Numbered from the stretch's first letter, positions 1 to 7,024 are shown. The stretch is 8,068 nt of DNA from an uncultured Clostridia bacterium (GCA_949077355.1 CARUQW010000062.1:1-8068), one strand, 5' to 3'. The notes: generated from the sequence alone by a model not told the origin. Translations and numbers: made by a program.

Positions 1-80
1 TTTATGATATTTATTTAAGAAATTTCAAAAGCATATGGTCTATATAACCAAATTATTTTTAAGCGATTGCCTTTTTTTCT

Positions 81-109
81 TTGATTTTATGGAAATTTTA
101 TGTTATAAT
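81..109 (+). promoter_or_regulatory. Extended -10 sigma-A-type promoter
   Basis: TTGATT (81-86) and a perfect TATAAT (104-109) are separated by 17 bases, and TG at 101-102 gives an extended -10 (TGtTATAAT). Transcription should start near 115-117, leaving a leader of about 40 bases that carries the AAAGGAGG ribosome binding site of the next gene. This is the best match to a housekeeping promoter in the window. Bases 1-80 are AT-rich and I see no gene in them. Confidence 0.8.
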
Positions 110-156
110 TGTATTATGTTACTTAATATTTTATATTCATAAAGGAGGTTACCCCT

Positions 157-420
157 ATGACAAAAATCAGTTTAGACGAACTTATTCATGTCGATTGGAG
201 TCAGTATTTTTCTCCTGTTGACGCCAGCATTGCCAAAGCATTGGCACAGGAACTCATGCACGATGCCATTGACCACGAAGGTTGCTTGCCTGATAAACTA
301 GAAGTATCTTGTCATTTTGCAGACAATATCATCTTCTATGTTCTCTTGAAAGCAACTGGTAAAAAAGCTACGTCTATCAAAAGAGAAATCGGCAAATTAA
401 CTGTTGTTACTTTGGAATAA
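157..420 (+). CDS. Hypothetical small soluble protein, 87 aa
   Basis: I do not recognise this protein. The start is secure: AAAGGAGG (141-148) sits 8 bases before the ATG, and a strong promoter lies just upstream. The product has no signal peptide and no long hydrophobic run. It has an acidic N-terminal half (several Asp, Glu and His, two Cys at about residues 43 and 52) and a Lys-rich segment (about residues 65-80: KATGKKATSIKREIGK). It is followed at once by its own hairpin terminator, so it is monocistronic and convergent with the fatty-acid operon. By hand count it is about 38% GC with more C-ending codons (GCC, GAC, CAC, CTC) than the ~30% GC neighbours. This could mean high expression or recent transfer. 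Coding status is well supported; function is unknown. Confidence 0.8.
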   Translation: MTKISLDELIHVDWSQYFSPVDASIAKALAQELMHDAIDHEGCLPDKLEVSCHFADNIIFYVLLKATGKKATSIKREIGKLTVVTLE

Positions 421-431
421 TCTCCACAACC

Positions 432-480
432 AGCCAGCAAGTGAATGCTTGCTGGTTCTCTTTATCTTTTCTATTTTATT
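432..480 (+). terminator. Rho-independent terminator after the 87-aa gene
   Basis: CCAGCAAG (434-441) pairs with CTTGCTGG (448-455) across a six-base loop, and the stem can be extended by G-U and A-U pairs. A T-rich tail (458-480) follows on the plus strand. The convergent fatty-acid operon ends at 471, so minus-strand transcripts cross the same hairpin, but on that strand no T-tract follows. It is therefore a convincing terminator only for the plus-strand gene. Confidence 0.75.
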
Positions 481-911
481 ATAAATAATGGTTTTCCATA
501 TTCTACCGTTTCTTCATCTTTTACTAAAATTTCTACAACTTCTCCATCAAATTCTGATTCAATTTCGTTCATTAATTTCATAGCTTCAATAATACAAAGG
601 ACATCACCTTTTTTTACTTTTTGCCCAACTGATACATAAGCTTCACGATTAGGAGAAGGTTTCGCATAAAAAGTTCCTACCATTGGTGATTTTACAATGT
701 TTCCCTCTTCTACTTTTTCTTCTTTTGGAATCTCTACCTCTTCACTTTTTTCTATTTTTGCTATTTCTTTTACTGGTAAGTTTTCTACTACAACTTGCTT
801 CTCTTCTTTTTTCATACTAATTTTAGTACCGTCTGGAAAATCAATATCAATTGCTGTTAATTTTGAATTACCCATATCTTCCATTAATTGTTTGATTTTT
901 TCGTATTCCAT
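471..911 (-). CDS. accB: Biotin carboxyl carrier protein of acetyl-CoA carboxylase
   Basis: AccB carries the biotin that shuttles CO2 from biotin carboxylase (AccC) to carboxyltransferase (AccAD) when malonyl-CoA, the fatty-acid building block, is made in the cytoplasm. The 146-aa product has the family layout. An N-terminal helix-strand segment (1-35, ending 'DGTKISMKK') is followed by a charged Lys/Glu/Pro/Val linker (36-72) and a biotinyl domain (73-146). That domain contains 'SPMVGTFY' and the biotin site EAMKLMNE, with Lys112 as the modified residue. Length is normal. It is the last gene of the operon, 24 bases after fabF. The nearest good Shine-Dalgarno, GAGAAAGGG (923-931), is 11 bases from the ATG; GAGG directly abutting the ATG is too close to be the main site. 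The usual partners fabZ, accC and accD/A are not here. Confidence 0.95.
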   Translation of the reverse strand: MEYEKIKQLMEDMGNSKLTAIDIDFPDGTKISMKKEEKQVVVENLPVKEIAKIEKSEEVEIPKEEKVEEGNIVKSPMVGTFYAKPSPNREAYVSVGQKVKKGDVLCIIEAMKLMNEIESEFDGEVVEILVKDEETVEYGKPLFIIK

Positions 912-935
912 CCTCTTTTCATCCCTTTCTCAATT

Positions 936-2168
936 CTAATATTTTTTTAAAATAATACTACTATTATGACCACCAAATCCTAGCGAATTTGACATTACTA
1001 CTGTAACTTCTTTGTGTCTTAGTTCATTTGGTACAACATCTAAATCACATTCTTCATCTTTTTCTTGATAGTTAATGGTCGGTGGAATAAGTTTTTCTTC
1101 TATTGTCTTCGTACATAGAATAGCTTCTACTGCACCTGCAGCACCTAACAAATGTCCCATATTTCCTTTGGTTGAACTTACCATTACTTTTTTAGCTGCT
1201 TCTCCCAAAGCTGATTTAATTGCCATCGTTTCACAAGAGTCATTTAAATGAGTCGATGTACCATGTGCATTAATATAGTCAATATCTTGTGGTTGAATCA
1301 TAGCATCTTGTATTGCTCTCTTCATAGCTCTTGCTCCACCTTCTCCTTCTGGTGCTGGTGAAGTAATGTGATAAGCATCGGAAGTTGCTCCATAACCAAT
1401 TACCTCTGCATAAATTTTAGCACCTCTTTTGATTGCATGTTCTAACTCTTCTAAAACAAGAACACCTGCTCCTTCTCCCATAACAAATCCATTTCTTTCT
1501 TTATCAAATGGAATACTAGCTCGGTTTTTATCTGTTGCATAAGATAATGCTTTCATATTTTCAAATCCTGCAATTCCAACGCTACAAATAGAGCTTTCCG
1601 TTCCTCCTGCTAAAATCACATCTTCTGAACCATATTTTATCGTCTTATAGGCCTCTCCAATGGCATGTGTAGAGGATGCACAAGCTGTTACAATAGAAAT
1701 CGATTCCCCTTTTGCTCCCAACTCAATGGCAACATTTCCAGCTGGCATATTCGCGATTGCCATAGGAATAAACATTGGAGACACTCTATTATTTCCTTTT
1801 ATACAATTTACCTCACATTGTTCTTGAATGGTTTGTAATCCTCCAATACCTGAACTTACAAACACACCAACTCTTTCCATATCAGTATTCTCTTTGGTAA
1901 TTCCACTATCTTGAAAAGCTTCTCTTGCCGCTATAATAGCAAATTGCGAACTTCTATCTAATCTTTTTGCTTGCTTCCTATCAAAGTGCTCACTTGCTTC
2001 ATAATTTTTTACTTCTGCTGCTAATTTTGTTTTATAATTTGTAGTATCAAATAAAGTTATTTCATCAATTCCACACTTTTTTTCTTTAATACCCTTCCAT
2101 GTTTCCTCTACATTATTTCCAATTGGCGTAATCGCTCCTAAACCTGTAATTACAACTCTTCTTTCCAT
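936..2168 (-). CDS. fabF: Beta-ketoacyl-ACP synthase II
   Basis: FabF condenses malonyl-ACP with a growing acyl-ACP, with loss of CO2, in each elongation cycle of type II fatty acid synthesis. The 410-aa product is full length with all expected residues: catalytic Cys163 in 'VTACASSTHA', His302 in 'NAHGTSTHLND', Lys334 and His339 in 'KGNMGHLLGAAG', and the C-terminal gating-loop motif 'SLGFGGHN' (395-402). The N-terminus 'RRVVITGLGAITPIG' is typical. AAAGGA (2177-2182) is 8 bases from the ATG and 16 bases separate it from fabG, so the two are co-transcribed. None of its Arg codons is CGG (mostly AGA, one CGA, one AGG). It contains GTTGGAATTG (minus strand of 1571-1580) read normally as Val-Gly-Ile, a useful control for the frame-break sites described elsewhere in the window. 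Confidence 0.97.
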   Translation of the reverse strand: MERRVVITGLGAITPIGNNVEETWKGIKEKKCGIDEITLFDTTNYKTKLAAEVKNYEASEHFDRKQAKRLDRSSQFAIIAAREAFQDSGITKENTDMERVGVFVSSGIGGLQTIQEQCEVNCIKGNNRVSPMFIPMAIANMPAGNVAIELGAKGESISIVTACASSTHAIGEAYKTIKYGSEDVILAGGTESSICSVGIAGFENMKALSYATDKNRASIPFDKERNGFVMGEGAGVLVLEELEHAIKRGAKIYAEVIGYGATSDAYHITSPAPEGEGGARAMKRAIQDAMIQPQDIDYINAHGTSTHLNDSCETMAIKSALGEAAKKVMVSSTKGNMGHLLGAAGAVEAILCTKTIEEKLIPPTINYQEKDEECDLDVVPNELRHKEVTVVMSNSLGFGGHNSSIILKKY

Positions 2169-2184
2169 TTCTATTTTCCTTTCT

Positions 2185-2919
2185 TTACATTAACATACCA
2201 CCATCAACATGTAGCACTTGGCCAGTTATATAAGAACTATCTTCTGAAGCCAAAAATTTAACTACATTGGCTACATCCTGAGCTTCTCCCATTCTTTTTA
2301 ATGGAATATTTTTAGCAATTTCTTCTTTTACTTCATCTTTCAAAATTTCTGTCATACTTGTTTCAATAAAACCTGGCGCTACCGCATTTACTAAAATCCC
2401 TCTAGAAGCTACCTCTTTTGCTAAACTTTTAGTAAATCCAATAATCCCTGCTTTTGATGCTGCATAATTGGTTTGACCTGCATTTCCAGACACACCTACC
2501 ACAGAAGAAATATTAATAATTCTTCCAGAACGTGCTTTTAACATAGGATTGATTGCATTTTTTGTCACATTAAAAGTTCCTATCAAATTGACATCAATCA
2601 CTTGTTCAAAATCTTCCTTCTTCATTCTCATTAGCAGCATATCTTTGGTAATTCCCGCATTATTCACTAATACATCTATTTTTCCGAATTTATCAATAAC
2701 TTGTTTTACCAATTGTTCACATTCTTCAAAAATAGAAACATCACCTTGTACCGCCAAACATTCGACATTATTTTCTCTAATTTCTTCTTTTATACTCTTC
2801 AATTCTTCATTTTCTTTGCGATAATTAAGAGCAATATCATATCCCTCTTTTGCTAACGTAATCGCAATTTGTTTTCCAATTCCTCTTGTTGCACCTGTAA
2901 TCAACGCTACCTTACTCAT
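2185..2919 (-). CDS. fabG: 3-oxoacyl-ACP reductase, SDR family
   Basis: FabG reduces 3-ketoacyl-ACP to 3-hydroxyacyl-ACP with NADPH in the elongation cycle. The 244-aa product is a classical short-chain dehydrogenase. The nucleotide-binding motif 'TGATRGIG' is at 8-15, 'NNAG' at 86-89, structural Asn111, and the catalytic set Ser139, Tyr152 and Lys156 ('NYAASKAG'); 'APGFIETSMT' and the C-terminal 'VDGGMLM' are FabG-typical. Its ATG overlaps the TGA of fabD by four bases (ATGA), and GGAGG (2927-2931) lies 7 bases upstream, so translational coupling to FabD is likely. The sequence TTCGGA at 2688-2683 is here a genuine in-frame Phe-Gly pair (TTC GGA), not a CGG codon. Confidence 0.97.
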   Translation of the reverse strand: MSKVALITGATRGIGKQIAITLAKEGYDIALNYRKENEELKSIKEEIRENNVECLAVQGDVSIFEECEQLVKQVIDKFGKIDVLVNNAGITKDMLLMRMKKEDFEQVIDVNLIGTFNVTKNAINPMLKARSGRIINISSVVGVSGNAGQTNYAASKAGIIGFTKSLAKEVASRGILVNAVAPGFIETSMTEILKDEVKEEIAKNIPLKRMGEAQDVANVVKFLASEDSSYITGQVLHVDGGMLM

Positions 2920-3851
2920 CTTCTTTCCTCCATCCCCAAAATCATCAAACTTTCAACATCCTGAATATTTAATATTGTAATTTCTCTGTCTGTTTTTAAT
3001 CTTTTTACAAAACCAGATAATGTTTTTCCTGGTCCTACTTCTATAAAGGTATCAACTCCCATTTCTAGCATTGTTTCTAAGCTCTTTGAGAATCTAACTG
3101 GACTAATGATATGTTTTGCTAAAATTTCTTTTATATCATCTTCTTTATGATAAATCGTTCCATCTAAATTTTTAACAACTGGTATGTTGAAATCATGAAA
3201 CGTAACTTTTTCTAGTTCTTCTCTTAATTTTTCAGATGCTTTCTTTAATTTTTCAGTATGAAATGGTCCTGCTGTTTTTAAAATTCTTACTTTTTTAGCT
3301 CCTAATTCTTTGGCAATTAATTCTGCTTCTTCTACTGCTTCTTTTTCTCCCGATATTACGATTTGCCCTATCGTATTGAAATTAGCTGGAACCACAAACC
3401 CTTTTGTCACTTTTTGGCAGACTTCTTGCACTTGTTCTTCCGTCATTCCCATAATAGCTGCCATTGACCATTCTCCTTCTGGTACTAGTTCTTGCATATA
3501 TTGACCTCTTTTTTGAACTAATTTTACTCCTTCTTCAAAACTGATAGCTCTACTATTAATCAAAGCTGTGTATTCACCTAAGCTAAGCCCTGCAGAAACA
3601 TCTACTTTTATACCGTTTTGTTTTAATATTTCTAAAATCGCTAAACTCATGGTTAAAATAGCAAGTTGTGTATTCTTTGTTTCATTCAATTCTTCTTCTT
3701 TTCCATTAAAAGTAATTTGAGCAATATCAACTCCTGTTATTTTTTTTACTTTTTCATATATCTCTTTTACGACTTCATATTTTTCATATAAATCCTGTCC
3801 CATTCCTACTCTTTGTGAACCTTGTCCTGGAAATAAAAATCCTATTTTCAT
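2916..3851 (-). CDS. fabD: Malonyl-CoA:ACP transacylase
   Basis: FabD moves the malonyl group from CoA to ACP, supplying FabF with its extender unit. The 311-aa product has 'FPGQGSQRVGMG' (7-18), nucleophile Ser90 in 'GLSLGEYTAL', substrate-carboxylate-binding Arg115 and catalytic His198 in 'GPFHTEKL', with the C-terminal 'EVGPGKTLSGFVKR' normal for the family. One point is unusual: where the family normally has an active-site Gln (Gln250 in E. coli, before '..xPV'), this protein has His247 in 'KHIISPVRF'. The start is preceded by AGAAAGGAAG at a suitable distance. The end overlaps fabG (ATGA). The birA-like reading frame upstream either also overlaps by ATGA or stops about 40 bases earlier, depending on how its CGG codons are read. 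Confidence 0.95.
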   Translation of the reverse strand: MKIGFLFPGQGSQRVGMGQDLYEKYEVVKEIYEKVKKITGVDIAQITFNGKEEELNETKNTQLAILTMSLAILEILKQNGIKVDVSAGLSLGEYTALINSRAISFEEGVKLVQKRGQYMQELVPEGEWSMAAIMGMTEEQVQEVCQKVTKGFVVPANFNTIGQIVISGEKEAVEEAELIAKELGAKKVRILKTAGPFHTEKLKKASEKLREELEKVTFHDFNIPVVKNLDGTIYHKEDDIKEILAKHIISPVRFSKSLETMLEMGVDTFIEVGPGKTLSGFVKRLKTDREITILNIQDVESLMILGMEERR

Positions 3852-4478
3852 TTTTTAATCTTCCTTTCTAAAATCAAATCCCCATTATTTAGTTTCCGAA
3901 AATACCGTCTCTTTTCTAATTTTTCTTCAAAAGAATTACAGAATGCAGCTATTACCTTTTGTCTGTCTACCATTATATGAAACTCTTTTTGAATCGAAGA
4001 TGCTATTTCTTTTATTTCTTCTTTCTTGAATTCTTTTTGATTCGTATTAATTCCGAATTCCAATTACAATATCTTTAACTTTTTCTCCTTTTAACTTTGT
4101 CTCTGTCAAAATTCCTCCTATTTTTTTTCCTTGATGAACTAAATCATTTGGAAATTTAATTTCTAAAGATATGTTATATAATTTTTGAAATACTTCTACC
4201 CAAGTTTCTGCAATTTCGATGGTAATTCCTTCTAACTTATGAATCTCACAATCAGCTGCTATAAAAAAAGTAAAAGCTATATTGTTTTCTTCATCGGTAT
4301 ACCATTTTCTCCCATGCGTTCCTTTTCCTTTTGTCTGTTTACCTGCTAAAATAATGGTTCCATTTGAAATCGTTCCTTTTTCTATTTGCCTCCAAACTTC
4401 TAGTTGAGTAGAATCAATTTCAGGATAATATAGCATGGTTCTTCCCAAAAATTTAGTTGTTAAACTTTCCAATTGCAT
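3848..4478 (-). CDS. birA: Biotin protein ligase, catalytic domain only, split by a +1 frame break at CGG
   Basis: The enzyme attaches biotin to the AccB lysine via biotinyl-5'-AMP, which fits its place in an operon ending in accB. Visible motifs are 'EIDST' (20-24), the adenylate loop 'KGKGTHGRKW' (50-59) and 'KFPNDL...GKKIGGILTE' (108-126) with catalytic Lys108. There is no N-terminal helix-turn-helix, so it cannot repress like E. coli BirA, and the C-terminal SH3-like domain is missing. The frame runs to '..IVIGI', meets CGG (4055-4053) and stops two codons later. Skipping the C gives 'IVIGIGINTN', the conserved family sequence, and the shifted frame continues. The end is uncertain. Read straight on, it stops at 3848 (209 aa, overlapping fabD by ATGA). 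A second +1 shift at CGG 3907-3905 or 3898-3896 gives a TAA at 3891-3889 (195 aa). The start (4478) overlaps the ligase gene by 26 bases and has AGAGGA just upstream. Confidence 0.85.
3896..3907 (-). other. Two in-frame CGG codons in the birA-like tail, possible further shift
   Basis: After correction at 4055 the frame reads AGA CGG TAT TTT CGG AAA, with CGG at 3907-3905 and 3898-3896. A +1 shift at either one leads to the same TAA (3891-3889), giving an end 'KRGIFGN' or 'KRRYFGN'. Only the second has the NTT CGG form of the other sites. With no shift the frame ends at 3848, overlapping fabD. The sequence alone does not decide. Confidence 0.45.
4053..4055 (-). other. CGG frame-break site 1 (birA-like gene)
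   Basis: The reading frame is GGA ATT CGG AAT TAA. Dropping the C (base 4055, G on the plus strand) gives GGA ATT GGA ATT AAT, that is Gly-Ile-Gly-Ile-Asn, matching the 'GIGIN' motif of biotin ligases. The codon before the CGG is ATT. Confidence 0.85.
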
Positions 4479-6195
4479 CCGCTTCCTCTTTTCTAATTTG
4501 CTCTAAATTATTTTGCCTTTTTATTTTGTTTGTTGTTGTTTTAATTAAAGGCTCCTGTGTTAAAATAATTCCTTTAATTGCTTTGTAATGTGGCATTGTT
4601 TGATTGATTTCTTTTATTTTTCCATTTATTGCTTGATAAATTTCTTCTTTTCCCTGTACCTTATAAGCATTTTCTACAATTTCTTGATTATAAACCAATT
4701 TCGCAAAAATTTTAATATCATTCTTATCTTCTGACATTTGCTTTCCAAATACAAAAGATTCCTCTATTCCTTCGATACGATTAATCAGATTTTCCATTTC
4801 TTCTGGAAAAATATTTTTTCCATTTTTTAAAACAATGACACTTTTCTTCCTTCCACAAATAAATATATATCCTTCTTCATCAATTTTTGCTAAATCTCCT
4901 GTATAAAACCAACCATCTACTAATGCTTTTTTCGTTTCTACTCGATTTTCAAAATATTCCAGCATCACATTCGGTCCTTGTACTATTAATTCTCCAATTC
5001 CTTCTTGATTTTTATGAATTATTTTAGCCTTTACACTTGGTACTACTTTTCCAATCGAACCAACTTTATAATATTTTTTGGTTCCTATTGCTACAACTGG
5101 TGATGTTTCCGTTAATCCATATCCTTGCACTAAATTAAGACCTAGTAATCTATATTTTTCTTCAATTCCACTATCTAAACTAGCTGCTCCACTAATTAGT
5201 AATTTGACATTTCCCCCTAGCATATCATGAATCTCTTGAAAAGCATTCTTTTTTTCTTCCATACTACAATTCCTATATTTTTCTTCTTTTTGTAAAATTT
5301 CTTCTACTTTTCCTTGCTTTTCTAACTGTCTTCGAATTATTTTAAAAATTCTTTCATAGATAGCTGGAACAGATGCCATAACTGTCACATTATATTCTTT
5401 CATATTTTCTGGAATATGTCGTATTCCATCACAGAATACAGTTTTTGCTCCTTTATATAAAGCAAATAAAAAACCTACTGTACATTCAAAAACATGATGT
5501 AATGGCAAAAAAGATAAAAATACATCGTTACAATTGACATCTAGTATAGACGCAATGTCCATCAAATTAGAGCATAAATTCTTATGAGATAATGCTACTA
5601 TTTTTGAAGCTGATGTGGTTCCAGATGTAAATAACATGATACTCATTTTTTCATTATCTATTTCACGCTTTATAAATTCGGTATTTCCTTGTTGTATTAG
5701 TTTTTTTCCTTTTTCAATCAACTCTTTTTCGGAATAAATTCCTCTTCTATGTTCTACTCGATCCATAGATATCAAATGTTTTAATTTTCCAACGCCTTCA
5801 TATTTTGCATTTTCCAATATTTCTTCGTATTTTTTAGAATAAAAAATAGCTTCTACTTCTGAACGCTCAATTAAACTTTTCAATTCATTTTCTGGTAATG
5901 ATTTATCTAATGGTACTACAATTCCAGTTCCACATACGATAGATAGGTAAGCAATTTCCCATTCTATTCGATTTTCTCCTATTACTGCAATTCTTTTATT
6001 TTTCAATCCCATATCAATTAAAGCTGTCCCTAATGCATCAATGTCTTCTCTTACTTCTTTATGGGTTATGCTTTTATATTTTCCTTCTCCTAATTTTATT
6101 TGATAGGCTATTTTGTCAGCATATTTTTCTCCTGATTTTTTTAACATATCTTTTAAATCTGTTATTTTCATGTATTCATAGATTCTTTCACTCAT
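4453..6195 (-). CDS. AMP-forming long-chain acyl-CoA (or acyl-ACP) synthetase
   Basis: This 580-aa enzyme belongs to the ANL adenylate-forming superfamily, FadD-like branch. It should activate free fatty acids with ATP to acyl-AMP and then transfer them to CoA or ACP at the cytoplasmic side. The ATP loop is 'FTSGTTSASK' (189-198), where Ser and Ala replace the usual Gly and Pro. Also visible are 'GYGLTETSP' (358-366), 'GWFYTGD' (428-434), the hinge 'GRKK' (448-451) and the C-terminal lysine in 'TTTNKIKRQ' (Lys557). Length and order are normal and no key residue is missing. It is the first gene of the operon. GAGGAG (6203-6208) is 7 bases before the ATG, fixing the start, with a promoter just upstream. 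Heading a fab operon suggests that it feeds exogenous or recycled fatty acids into lipid synthesis; CoA versus ACP as acceptor cannot be told from sequence. Confidence 0.9.
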   Translation of the reverse strand: MSERIYEYMKITDLKDMLKKSGEKYADKIAYQIKLGEGKYKSITHKEVREDIDALGTALIDMGLKNKRIAVIGENRIEWEIAYLSIVCGTGIVVPLDKSLPENELKSLIERSEVEAIFYSKKYEEILENAKYEGVGKLKHLISMDRVEHRRGIYSEKELIEKGKKLIQQGNTEFIKREIDNEKMSIMLFTSGTTSASKIVALSHKNLCSNLMDIASILDVNCNDVFLSFLPLHHVFECTVGFLFALYKGAKTVFCDGIRHIPENMKEYNVTVMASVPAIYERIFKIIRRQLEKQGKVEEILQKEEKYRNCSMEEKKNAFQEIHDMLGGNVKLLISGAASLDSGIEEKYRLLGLNLVQGYGLTETSPVVAIGTKKYYKVGSIGKVVPSVKAKIIHKNQEGIGELIVQGPNVMLEYFENRVETKKALVDGWFYTGDLAKIDEEGYIFICGRKKSVIVLKNGKNIFPEEMENLINRIEGIEESFVFGKQMSEDKNDIKIFAKLVYNQEIVENAYKVQGKEEIYQAINGKIKEINQTMPHYKAIKGIILTQEPLIKTTTNKIKRQNNLEQIRKEEADAIGKFNN

Positions 6196-6231
6196 CCTTT
6201 TTCTCCTCGTTTGTTATTTACTACTCTATTA

Positions 6232-6260
6232 TTTATACCATAATTTTACTAAAAAACGAT
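6232..6260 (-). promoter_or_regulatory. Probable promoter of the fatty-acid operon
   Basis: On the minus strand an extended -10, TGGTATAAA, has its TATAAA at 6237-6232. The -35 position, 17 bases upstream (about 6260-6255), is a poor match to TTGACA and lies inside one arm of the 6252-6289 palindrome. The start point would be near 6225, leaving a leader of about 30 bases. A weak -35 buried in a palindrome is what a repressible promoter can look like. Confidence 0.5.
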
Positions 6261-6289
6261 TAGACTGACAGGTCAGTCTAATCGTTTTT
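6252..6289 (-). terminator. Perfect 18-bp inverted repeat: bidirectional terminator and possible operator
   Basis: The arms 6252-6269 and 6272-6289 are exact reverse complements separated by AG, with core GACTGAC-AG-GTCAGTC. It lies 17 bases after the end of the pseudopilin-like gene and is followed on the minus strand by a run of six T, so it should terminate that transcript; the plus strand also has a T run after the hairpin. It also overlaps the likely -35 of the acyl ligase operon. The near-contiguous dyad resembles operators of TetR-family repressors, which is inference. Confidence 0.75.
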
Positions 6290-6306
6290 CGTTATAAAAT
6301 TCTAGT

Positions 6307-7024
6307 TTATAAAAATTTCCATGGACTATCATAATCATCACTAATGCTCCAACTGGTAATAAGTCTCCCTTGGTAATCTAGTTGATAGTTTGCATTTGCT
6401 TCAATTTTATCAGTTATTGTTATTCTTGATTCATTATAAAGTAAAAAATTGCAAGTAGCCATACCATTACCATTCCATCCTGCTGCAGCCACAAATGGAA
6501 TTCCATCTTGTATGATATAATGAATTGCCCATTCTGATTGCCTTCGATTTGATTCTGAAATAGGTAATCTAAAAAAATCCTCCCAAGTATCACCGAAGAT
6601 TTGCCTTAAATTCTACACCATTTACTTCGAACACAATTGGTATCTCTTCCTTTGCAATCTCTATTTTTCCATTTCTACCATTTACCATATATTGATTACC
6701 TGTTTTTTTGAATGTTACCTCTATTTTGCTATTTTTATCAACAGCTATTGCATTTGCATTTTGATTATTTAGTTGCAGTTGTAATTCTTTTGCTACGATT
6801 TGTGTTTCTTGCTCCTTTTCTAATTTTTCTGCTATGGCTGAATTATATGCCAAAGTTATTTGTTCCCTCTCTTCTCCTTCAATTGTTACATTATTAGCAG
6901 TTTTAGCTTTCATTAACACTCCATTTTCTCCTGTTAAAGTAATAATACTAACCCCTGCTAAAATTAATAATACAATTATTGTTATAACTAGTGCTATTAA
7001 TGTAATTCCATTACCTTTTTTCAT
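6307..7024 (-). CDS. Type IV pilin-like (pseudopilin) protein, split by a +1 frame break at CGG
   Basis: The N-terminus 'MKKGNG-ITLIALVITIIVLLILAGV' is a class III prepilin signal, cleaved by prepilin peptidase after Gly6, followed by the hydrophobic helix (7-30) that anchors the protein in the membrane or packs in a pilus. Position +5 is Ala, not the Glu of major pilins, as in many clostridial pilin-like proteins. A variable charged region (35-125) leads to 'IVFEVNGVEFKANL' (to 143), where CGG (6595-6593) is followed at once by TGA. Skipping the C continues as 'GDTWEDFF..' through 'GIPFVAAAGWNGNGMATCNF' to 'DSPWKFL' at 6307, 238 aa in all. 'I.F.(V)G..(Y/F)A..G.TW..(W/F)' is, from memory, a common C-terminal pattern of such proteins, supporting one gene. 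AGGAGA (7034-7039) is 9 bases from the ATG. It is monocistronic, and partner and function are unknown. Confidence 0.8.
6593..6595 (-). other. CGG frame-break site 2 (pseudopilin-like gene)
   Basis: The frame is GCA AAT CTT CGG TGA. Dropping the C (base 6595) gives GCA AAT CTT GGT GAT ACT TGG, Ala-Asn-Leu-Gly-Asp-Thr-Trp, and opens 95 further codons. The preceding codon is CTT and the restored codon is Gly. Dropping an A from the nearby AAA (6602-6600) would also restore a frame, so the exact base is less certain here than at the other sites. Confidence 0.8.

Noticed and set aside
445..939. Plus-strand reading frames opposite accB (445-639 and 697-939)
   Set aside because: They are Ser/Phe/Thr-rich complements of the accB sequence without ribosome binding sites; accB is certain.
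2683..2688. TTCGGA in fabG as another frame-break site
   Set aside because: It is read in frame as TTC GGA (Phe-Gly) within 'DKFGKIDVLVNNAG'; there is no in-frame CGG and no break.
2549..3504. Plus-strand reading frames opposite fabG and fabD
   Set aside because: Low-complexity shadows of well-identified minus-strand genes.
3848..4063. Separate 71-aa gene starting at TTG upstream of fabD
   Set aside because: Its N-terminus 'GINTNQKEF' is the direct continuation of the biotin ligase 'IVIGI' frame, so it is the shifted second part of one gene.
6307..6492. Separate 61-aa gene starting at GTG
   Set aside because: The frame is open back to about 6612 and continues the pseudopilin-like protein after the CGG at 6595; there is no ribosome binding site of its own.
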